DNA of 22,835 nt from a virus, in IMG/VR virus record IMGVR_UViG_3300010157_000268, positions 1 through 22,835 of that record; one strand, written 5' to 3'. Position numbers and translations under genes: made by a program. Numbering within the stretch: the stretch's first letter is position 1; every line of letters starts with the position of its first letter. A model generated the notes under the pieces. It saw only the letters and a list, made by a program, of their open reading frames with translations. It did not search any database and had not been told where the DNA came from. Positions 1-5,610 of the stretch are shown here, one piece after another.

Positions 1-1
1 T

Positions 2-679
2 ACAACAGCTGCTGCAACTACAACAACTACAACTAGTGTACCGGGTATTGACTTTACAATTGAATGGTGGATTAAAGTTACAAGTTGGGCTACTCCTACT
101 GGACATCCACGACCATATTCATTGGGAGCATTCCCTGCACCAAATGCCGTTTCAATTGAACAAACTGGAGGTCACGTTTATTGGTGGACTGGCGGAGGTT
201 ATAAAGTTGATAAAGGCTCATTAGCTCTAGCTACTAATACATGGCATCATATGGCAGTAACTCGATCAAACGGAAGTCTTTCACTTTATATAAATGGTAC
301 ACGTGAAGCAACTGGAACATGGAATGCCGCAATTCCGTCTAATTCTAATGTTTTATATATTGGAGCAGAGCCAGGGCCAGATAGTCAAGTTAAAGGTAAA
401 ATGACTAACTTTAGATGGACTGCTCGATCTCTTTATTCTGGATCGTCATTCAGCGTTCCAACTTCTCCATTAACCGCGGTTGATGATACTAAATTCTTAA
501 TACTTGCAACAGCTAGTGGAAGTTTAACAACTGATTCATCTACGTTTGCTCGAACAATTACCAATGTTGGTTCAGCTGCTTGGAGTTCAGACTCTCCATT
601 CACAAGCGGTGGAGGTAGTGTTAACTTTGATGGTACCAGCTACTTCACTGTTCCGGCATCAACTGATTGGGACCTATAA
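2..679 (+). CDS. LamG/concanavalin-A-like tail adhesin, 5'-truncated by window edge
   Basis: The reading frame is open from base 2, so the true start lies outside the window; 225 residues are visible. It begins with a Thr/Ala run (TTAATTTTT), then a LamG-type jelly roll: FTIEWWIKV, then HHMAVTRSNGSLSLYING, then a VLYIGAEP strand. This is the usual order of the LamG_3 (concanavalin A-like lectin/glucanase) family, which in phages is found in tail fibres and other receptor-binding or decoration proteins. The last 20 residues (SVNFDGTSYFTVPASTDWDL) look like the opening strands of a second LamG repeat, which is cut off by the TAA. It is the only plus-strand gene and converges on the baseplate gene across a shared terminator. 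The fold is fairly sure; the exact virion role is inferred. Confidence 0.75.
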   Translation, partial: TTAAATTTTTTSVPGIDFTIEWWIKVTSWATPTGHPRPYSLGAFPAPNAVSIEQTGGHVYWWTGGGYKVDKGSLALATNTWHHMAVTRSNGSLSLYINGTREATGTWNAAIPSNSNVLYIGAEPGPDSQVKGKMTNFRWTARSLYSGSSFSVPTSPLTAVDDTKFLILATASGSLTTDSSTFARTITNVGSAAWSSDSPFTSGGGSVNFDGTSYFTVPASTDWDL

Positions 680-709
680 CCAATTATTACATTTTAATAT
701 AAACAAGAA

Positions 710-731
710 AAGCGAAGATAACTCTTCGCTT
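710..731. terminator. Bidirectional rho-independent terminator
   Basis: AGCGAAG (711-717) pairs with CTTCGCT (724-730) around loop ATAACT. A T-run follows on the plus strand (730-735), and a T-run also follows on the minus strand (rc of AAGAAAA, 706-712). It sits between two convergent genes ending at 679 and 754 and can serve both. Confidence 0.85.
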
Positions 732-753
732 TTTTATTAGGTCTAACCAGTAA

Positions 754-1140
754 TTAAAGGTCAAACATTGTTGCAAATGCAGATTTACCATCTACTTTAA
801 TATCTAGGCCCAATCCAACTTTATATGGATCACCAATATCTTCCATTGTAAATCCAGCAGCAGTTATCTTATACGGTTTAGAAAAAAGCACATATTCATT
901 AATTTGGTCATTTGCATCTTTTTCCATAGGTTCAAGACTTGAAAATTCAAATTCAAAAAGATATTTTTCAGCATTAAATCCAATATCTTCACCTAATACT
1001 TCACCTGGTCTGGTTAGTAATACCATACGTACCTGCTGAAGCGCATTTTCAATCGAGTCATTTGATTCAAATACCCCTTCTTGATAATTTGGATCGCCTG
1101 GTGCTCTTAAATAAAGGTCTTTTCCTACTGGTTGAATCAT
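754..1140 (-). CDS. Baseplate wedge protein, gp25-like
   Basis: 128 aa, close to T4 gp25 (132 aa). Residues 31-63 (ENALQQVRMVLLTRPGEV, then the GFNAEKYLFEF segment) match the core of the gp25/TssE-like domain: a helix, the L-T-x-P-G-E turn, then G-x-x-x-x-x-[YF]-LFE. gp25 joins gp6 and gp53 in the wedge of contractile-tail baseplates, and the same fold is found in type VI secretion sheath-assembly baseplates. The EPR motif usually found after the second helix is not visible; the aligned segment reads YVLFSKPYKI. The start is ATG, 7 nt after the stop of the upstream gene, with no clear Shine-Dalgarno. It is probably cotranscribed with the two genes upstream from the late box at 2289. Confidence 0.75.
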   Translation of the reverse strand: MIQPVGKDLYLRAPGDPNYQEGVFESNDSIENALQQVRMVLLTRPGEVLGEDIGFNAEKYLFEFEFSSLEPMEKDANDQINEYVLFSKPYKITAAGFTMEDIGDPYKVGLGLDIKVDGKSAFATMFDL

Positions 1141-1147
1141 ATATTAA

Positions 1148-1888
1148 TTACCATCTTGCAAAGTACAAGAAGTCGGCAGTATTTTCAGTTTTCATCATCT
1201 CCATAACTCCAGCTAATTCAGCTTCGGCTTTGGTTACTAAGTTTGCATAATTAGGTTTTATTCCACCTGGTAAATTATAGTCAAAGGTTGTAAGTAGATC
1301 ACCAAGTCTCAATTTAGCTTTTGCTCTAACGTATCTTTGAAATACCTCATCATTGTATAGATCATCAGCTGGAATCTTTTTAGCAATATGAACTACCATT
1401 TGAGAACCCTTTGGAGTTCTTCCAAGAATTGCTAATTTTCGGGTATTTTTATTATAGTCGTATGCAAATGTATCAATTGTAAAACCTTTAACCAGGTCTA
1501 GAAAAGAAAATATAACAGTACGATACATAATTGACTCTCCAATAAATGGAGTTAGGAACATTTCTGATCCAATAAATTTATTATCCGCAAAGTCTAAATC
1601 CATTGTCCCAAACATTGATGCTCCACCCTTTGCTTCCATTACATTATGTACAAATCCTACACAATCAGGTAATTGAATTGAACGGTCAACTTTAAATGCT
1701 GGATTTGTAAATACGTTATTCGGTATTAGTAAATATCTTGGCTCAACTGCATGTTTCCAGTTATCGTAAAAATATCTTTCAGCGATTGTAATAATACGCT
1801 TAATCTCTTGTTCAGGAATTGAATACGGCAATGCTTTAGCAAATGTCAATTCATTCTGTACATCTAATATTAATTCGTCTAAAGTCAT
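1148..1888 (-). CDS. Putative phage structural protein (connector/neck-like)
   Basis: 246 aa, no signal peptide or membrane segment. The N-terminal helix (MTLDELILDVQNEL, then PEQEIKRIITIAERYFYDNW) and the C-terminal part (VRAKAKLRLGDLLTTFDYNL, PGG, a long helix rich in E/A, then FLYFARW) give the layout often seen in phage head-tail connector or tail-completion proteins. In those, an N-terminal helical module and a C-terminal 'A-K-x-x-L-G' helix flank a beta region. No diagnostic motif fixes the identity. It lies directly upstream of the gp25-like gene and downstream of a late-promoter gene, which supports a virion role. I do not recognise a named family with certainty. Confidence 0.5.
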   Translation of the reverse strand: MTLDELILDVQNELTFAKALPYSIPEQEIKRIITIAERYFYDNWKHAVEPRYLLIPNNVFTNPAFKVDRSIQLPDCVGFVHNVMEAKGGASMFGTMDLDFADNKFIGSEMFLTPFIGESIMYRTVIFSFLDLVKGFTIDTFAYDYNKNTRKLAILGRTPKGSQMVVHIAKKIPADDLYNDEVFQRYVRAKAKLRLGDLLTTFDYNLPGGIKPNYANLVTKAEAELAGVMEMMKTENTADFLYFARW

Positions 1889-1901
1889 TTAGTTAATTTT
1901 T

Positions 1902-2273
1902 TTATTTTGTTGCAGTAGTTGCTACTTTCGCAGCATCTTCACTAGCCTTAGTTAATGTTGCAATTTGAGCATCCATATCCCTTTTCTTTTGTAAATATGT
2001 TGCATCAGTCTGGCTTAATTTAGATAATTGCAGTTTAAGATCATCAATTTTAACTTGAGTATCTTCAATTACACCTTCCATTACTGGAGTCTTGACTGTT
2101 TTTGAATAGTCAGGCACGGTAATTTTAGGATGAGTTAAGTCAGCTCTTTTTACTTGGTCTATTGACTTTTCCTTTTTAACTGGATCTGCTGCTTTTACGC
2201 TAGTTGCAGTTTTTGGGTCACTAAGTTTTCCACCAGTTTTAAAGTCTTTGAAATTTAAAATTTTGTTACTCAT
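1902..2273 (-). CDS. Small late protein with capsid-targeting-like N terminus
   Basis: 123 aa, hydrophilic and Lys/Thr/Asp rich. The N terminus MSNKILNFKDFKTGGKLSDP carries the I-L-N-F-x-[DE]-F motif shared with other late genes here (14125-15066, 12893-13177, 2289-2561). Residues 70-115 (VIEDTQVKIDDLKLQLSKLS and following) have coiled-coil heptad character, and the C terminus is Ala/Thr rich. Low complexity and high charge suit an internal head or scaffold-like protein; that role is inferred from the motif and from the late box 15 nt upstream (2289-2297). There is no recognisable enzyme signature. Confidence 0.6.
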   Translation of the reverse strand: MSNKILNFKDFKTGGKLSDPKTATSVKAADPVKKEKSIDQVKRADLTHPKITVPDYSKTVKTPVMEGVIEDTQVKIDDLKLQLSKLSQTDATYLQKKRDMDAQIATLTKASEDAAKVATTATK

Positions 2274-2288
2274 AGTAATTGTTTTTTG

Positions 2289-2297
2289 TTATTTATC
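2289..2297 (-). promoter_or_regulatory. T4-type late promoter box GATAAATAA
   Basis: Minus strand reads GATAAATAA, 15 nt before the ATG at 2273. It matches T4 late consensus TATAAATA in 7 of 8 positions. The last three bases are the stop codon of the upstream gene (D-K-stop). Confidence 0.6.
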
Positions 2298-2561
2298 AAT
2301 TTCTGGATCGCCTTGGTATTTACCAGAATGGAATTCCTCAAACTTAAGAACTTTATAGCTCTTTGGGTTTGCGCCAAGCGGTGTTGAGTTAGCTGTCATA
2401 TCACGTCTAGAAATAGGTTGACTTGATAACCAGAATGTCGGTATTCCACCCATACTGATTCCAGTAGGGCTGGGTTGAATATTCCGGTCAGTTTGTTGAT
2501 TAAACGAACTTGCAGGAACCGTAACTTCACCAGATGACATTTTTGAATTGTGCATATCCAT
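2289..2561 (-). CDS. Small late protein with C-terminal F-E-E-F motif
   Basis: 90 aa as given, or 83 aa if translation starts at the third Met (2540, MSSGEVTVPASSF). The first Met is only 4 nt from the late box at 2566-2574, while the other boxes here lie 15-22 nt from the start, so the Met at 2540 (25 nt) or 2555 may be the real start. The body is Ser/Pro/Gln/Gly rich and probably disordered. The C terminus (PKSYKVLKFEEFHSGKYQGD) carries the same L-x-F-E-E-F motif that other late proteins have at their N terminus. No family recognised; internal head protein is a possibility. Confidence 0.55.
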   Translation of the reverse strand: MDMHNSKMSSGEVTVPASSFNQQTDRNIQPSPTGISMGGIPTFWLSSQPISRRDMTANSTPLGANPKSYKVLKFEEFHSGKYQGDPEIDK

Positions 2562-2565
2562 AGGA

Positions 2566-2574
2566 TTATTTATT
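2566..2574 (-). promoter_or_regulatory. T4-type late promoter box AATAAATAA
   Basis: Minus strand AATAAATAA lies between the terminator at 2592-2617 and the gene at 2289-2561. It matches TATAAATA in 7 of 8 positions. Confidence 0.5.
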
Positions 2575-2591
2575 CCCGTTCCAGCCTAAAT

Positions 2592-2617
2592 AAAAAAAGC
2601 CCGATAAACGGGCTTTT
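2592..2617 (-). terminator. Rho-independent terminator after the EF-hand/zinc-ribbon gene
   Basis: On the minus strand GCCCG (2613-2609) pairs with CGGGC (2603-2599) around TTTAT, extended by an A4/T4 pairing and followed by seven T (2598-2592). It lies 22 nt past the stop at 2639. Confidence 0.85.
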
Positions 2618-2638
2618 AATTTAAAATAATTAGAGCTA

Positions 2639-3598
2639 TTAATAATAAAGCCCAGCAGTATCGTCTTCATCACGTATTGGATGTCTGCGCCTTAATTCAT
2701 TACTTTGGCTATCTGGATCCTGTGACATTCCTTCTGCTTTGCACTTTTTGCATTTATGACCTGGGTAACCATCGTATTTAGTTCCGCAGTTTTTACATGA
2801 ATATATTCCTCTAGGAGTAGGATTTGCTATTTCTGGATCGTTTGCAAAGTCTGCATTTGCTGCAAGCTTTGCCTCTCTGTCCAAACCTCTTAATTTTCGG
2901 TTAGGGTAATATTGATTAGCCGTTAAGTCTTCCTCTGACTCTTCTACTGGCATACTAGCAGCAGCTTCCATCATGCACTCAGTCATATATGAACCACATT
3001 CGTTTAAATAGTTTTCGTAAGTATGCATTGGGTCAGCATCTTCATCACATCTTTGAGCTTCTTGAATTAACATTTCTTCGCATAGTGCTTTTATTGCTCT
3101 TTTAGCTTCTTCTGACATTGCTAGATTGTAACCTTCTTCCATAGGAGTCCAGCACTCATTTACAAAACCTTCAAAAGTTTCAGCAACTTTACCTTCAGTA
3201 TCTTTTTTAGACTTTTTAGATTTATTAAGTAATTTAAAATCTTCTGAATCAATTTTACCGTTATGATTCTTATCTAATTTTACCTGTTTGCCCTTAAGTT
3301 TTTCATCAACTTCTTCAGTTTCTACATATTCAACCTCTACTGGAATAGAATATTCATGTTCACCGTGTTGAGCAGTTAACATTCCTTCTCCATCATAATT
3401 AAATTGAAGCTCTAATTCTTCGCCGCTTTTAGTTCTAATTACAATCATTGCATGGTCATCTCCGTGGCCAGACATAGATACTATTGTTGGTTGCATTTCA
3501 TCATCCTGGTGTTCCTCTTGGATGTGAGGGTTTGAACCTATTCTATCATCAGGTTTATTCATGAACTTAGGTAGTTTATTTTTACCAAATTTTCCCAT
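2639..3598 (-). CDS. Late protein with EF-hand, prohead-cleavage-like motifs and zinc ribbon
   Basis: 319 aa, very acidic. Residues 36-95 form a beta-rich stretch (IVSMSGHGDDHAMIVIRTKS and on). Residues 109-120 are an EF-hand/dockerin-like calcium loop: D109, N111, N113, G114, I116, D117, D120. Two related segments follow, TFEGFVNEC (141-149) and TYENYLNEC (193-201), which resemble the T4 capsid-targeting/gp21 cleavage pattern. Residues 268-286 form a zinc ribbon (C268-x2-C271, C283-x2-C286). The tail is charged. It has its own late box at 3618 and a strong terminator, so it is probably a single-gene late transcript. Function unknown; an internal head or scaffold-type protein that is proteolytically processed is the favoured inference. 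The metal-binding motifs are visible; binding itself is not shown. Confidence 0.65.
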   Translation of the reverse strand: MGKFGKNKLPKFMNKPDDRIGSNPHIQEEHQDDEMQPTIVSMSGHGDDHAMIVIRTKSGEELELQFNYDGEGMLTAQHGEHEYSIPVEVEYVETEEVDEKLKGKQVKLDKNHNGKIDSEDFKLLNKSKKSKKDTEGKVAETFEGFVNECWTPMEEGYNLAMSEEAKRAIKALCEEMLIQEAQRCDEDADPMHTYENYLNECGSYMTECMMEAAASMPVEESEEDLTANQYYPNRKLRGLDREAKLAANADFANDPEIANPTPRGIYSCKNCGTKYDGYPGHKCKKCKAEGMSQDPDSQSNELRRRHPIRDEDDTAGLYY

Positions 3599-3617
3599 TG
3601 TGTATGGATATTTTTAA

Positions 3618-3626
3618 TTATTTATC
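3618..3626 (-). promoter_or_regulatory. T4-type late promoter box GATAAATAA
   Basis: Minus strand GATAAATAA, 19 nt before the ATG at 3598. Its last three bases are the stop codon of the HldE-like kinase gene (C-P-D-K-stop). Confidence 0.6.
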
Positions 3627-4400
3627 TGGACACTCTACTGAAACTACGCCCTTTTGTGAAACTGCTATACCTGCACAGACATTAGCAAATTGAATAGCTT
3701 GGATAATATCATTACTTTTTAGATATTCAACCACCAAGCCAGCAATAAAGCTATCACCAGCACCAGATACGTCCTTTACTTCAGTTGGGTTAAGCGGATA
3801 TACTTGAGTTCCGTTCCATTTGGCGCCTTCTGCTCCAAGCGTAATAATTAGCTTATCCATACTACCCTTAATGAAGTCCTTATTGTGTGCTGGATTCTCA
3901 AACTCTCTTTTATTAATCTTAATAAAATTAAAATCATTAGCCCACCAGCCTAGAGGTTTTTTAGTATCAATAAAACTTAATTTAGCGTGGCGTGCAATCT
4001 TTTCTAAGGTTTCTTCAGTTAGAAAACCTTTATTATAGTCAGAAACTACTACAATATCAGCGGATGTAATTTGATATAAAATTTCCGAATCAAGCGAACC
4101 AATTGTAAGTGGTTCAACTGGTCCATCATTATCTACCCGTAATAGAATATAGTTTGAATTAATATCTACAAATCGGTGTTTGGTAATTTTTCCATTTGCT
4201 TGACCTATAAAATCAACATCAATTTCCCAATTTCCAGCAATGCTTCTGATATTACCGTATACATTACTTGCCATTCCACCATTGGTTTCAATATGATCTG
4301 ATTGAAAAATTGGAGTTGGGGCTTCAGGATTAAGTCGGGTACATTTACCATATTCAAATATGTCAATACAGGCTTCGCCTATTACAAGAATTTTTTTCAT
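3618..4400 (-). CDS. PfkB-family sugar kinase resembling the HldE kinase domain
   Basis: 260 aa. HldE (RfaE) phosphorylates D-glycero-D-manno-heptose 7-phosphate at C1 on the way to ADP-heptose. Landmarks match the E. coli HldE kinase domain in order: RLNPEAPTPIF (RISPEAPVPVV in E. coli), GGMASNV (GGAANV), ITKHRF then ILLRVD, VVSDYNKG (VLSDYAKG), FIDTKKP, INKREFE, DVSGAGDSF with the PfkB catalytic Asp, and FANVCAGIAV. It is about 55 residues shorter than the E. coli domain, mainly in the lid region after residue 60, and has no nucleotidyltransferase domain. It follows the cupin and HldD-like genes by 9 nt, forming one operon. Substrate specificity is inferred; another sugar phosphate is possible. 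Confidence 0.75.
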   Translation of the reverse strand: MKKILVIGEACIDIFEYGKCTRLNPEAPTPIFQSDHIETNGGMASNVYGNIRSIAGNWEIDVDFIGQANGKITKHRFVDINSNYILLRVDNDGPVEPLTIGSLDSEILYQITSADIVVVSDYNKGFLTEETLEKIARHAKLSFIDTKKPLGWWANDFNFIKINKREFENPAHNKDFIKGSMDKLIITLGAEGAKWNGTQVYPLNPTEVKDVSGAGDSFIAGLVVEYLKSNDIIQAIQFANVCAGIAVSQKGVVSVECPDK

Positions 4401-4409
4401 GCTATTAAA

Positions 4410-4790
4410 TTATTTTTGACTGTCGCCTTTCCACACGCGATATGAATCTTCATCCATATGAGTTGTTGAGACCTCAAATATTTCTCCATCAGATAGTGCT
4501 TCAATTTGATGAGGTTGCCCAGGTAACTGACGAACTACATCGCCTACCGTAAGAGTCTGCTCTTGAACTTCAGCAGTTTCAGTATCAATCCATCTGTATA
4601 TGAATGCTCCCGTGTTAACGTACCAAGTTTCATCCTTAAGCAAATGATAGTGCATTGAGAATTTACAACCTTCGTTAAATTGTAAAATCTTGCCACAGTA
4701 CTTATCATTATTTTCAATTATAATTTCTCTGCCCCAACCTTTTGGAACTTCACAACCTTTGCAAACTGTTGGTTTAATTTGATGACCCAT
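4410..4790 (-). CDS. Cupin-fold protein, sugar-isomerase-like
   Basis: 126 aa, single cupin barrel. Motif 1 is HYHLLKDETWYVNTG (H-x-H-x5-E pattern giving two His and a Glu metal ligand), and motif 2 is GDVVRQLPGQPHQIEAL with the second His. The PKGWGREIII opening recalls the C-terminal cupin of type II phosphomannose isomerases/ManC. A Cys pair (CKGC, near residues 10-13) precedes it. It overlaps the end of the epimerase gene by 17 nt and is followed closely by the kinase gene, so it probably acts on the same sugar phosphate or nucleotide sugar. The reaction cannot be read from sequence: isomerase, epimerase or regulatory sugar binding are all possible. Confidence 0.7.
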   Translation of the reverse strand: MGHQIKPTVCKGCEVPKGWGREIIIENNDKYCGKILQFNEGCKFSMHYHLLKDETWYVNTGAFIYRWIDTETAEVQEQTLTVGDVVRQLPGQPHQIEALSDGEIFEVSTTHMDEDSYRVWKGDSQK

Positions 4791-5610
4791 CTTCTTTTGA
4801 TTTTTTTAAATATTCTAAATATGCTGGAACTCCAGTATCAATTGTCCATAAAGGTGTCCAGCCAGGTAACCATTCATTTTTGTTACTTATTGTAAAAAAT
4901 TGATATCCGCTAGGAATTATTGAGTCCTCAGTGTATTCAAATGGTATTTGCATCAATTGCATAACTTCTTCAAAAGATCTTGACTCTCCGCTGCCTACAT
5001 CAAAATGATTGCCTGCAAATTGCTCGTAATTCTCAAGTGCATGTAAGTTTGCAGAAACAATATCATCAACATAAACAAAATCTCTAGTTGGTTTCTTTGG
5101 AAACAATATTACCCTTTCTTCAGCTTGCCTTTTTAACCATGATTGATATGCAACTGATGCCATTTTGCCTTTATGTTCTTCACCAGGTCCATACACATTA
5201 AAATATCTAAGTGCAATTCCGCCCTTTGCTTTTACTATATCTTCAGCTGCATATTTGCTCCAGCCATATAGGTTAGATGGGTTCTTTCCATTAACCCCAT
5301 AGTTTGCAGCAGATGATGAATAGATCATTTTACAATTTGCCATATAACAATATTCAGATAATATTTTAGTGGCTTCATAATTAAGATTCATCATGTAATT
5401 TACATTCTGTTCTAGCGTATCAGAACATGCTCCAACATGAAATATTACGTCAGGCGATAAGCTTGCAACAATATCAATTAATTGACTTTGCCAATCGTCA
5501 ACCACCATAAAATCATTAACGTCTATTCCATAAACTGTCCAATTTTTATCTAATTTACTGATTAGATTTTTTGCGATAAATCCCTGATCGCCAGTTACAA
5601 GTATCTTCAT
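4774..5610 (-). CDS. hldD: HldD-like ADP-L-glycero-D-manno-heptose 6-epimerase
   Basis: 278 aa extended SDR enzyme (E. coli HldD is 310 aa). The N terminus has the Rossmann nucleotide-binding glycine motif ([12 protein letters not shown]). HVGACSDT corresponds to the HldD signature [17 protein letters not shown] to SSAATYG, and YGWSK holds the catalytic Y-x3-K. [20 protein letters not shown] is nearly identical to the HldD segment [20 protein letters not shown], and RDFVYVDDI follows. HldD converts ADP-D,D-heptose to ADP-L,D-heptose for the inner LPS core. Its start shares one base with the ClpC-like stop (TAATG), implying translational coupling. The family assignment is strong; the exact nucleotide sugar used by the phage enzyme is not proved. 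Confidence 0.85.
   Translation of the reverse strand: [278 protein letters not shown]

Noticed and set aside
2-679. Diversity-generating retroelement target at the end of the LamG gene
   Set aside because: No template repeat or reverse transcriptase in the window and no C-type lectin pattern at the C terminus.
546-740. Plus-strand ORF running through the terminator after the LamG gene
   Set aside because: Out of frame with the LamG protein and crosses the hairpin; no coding features.
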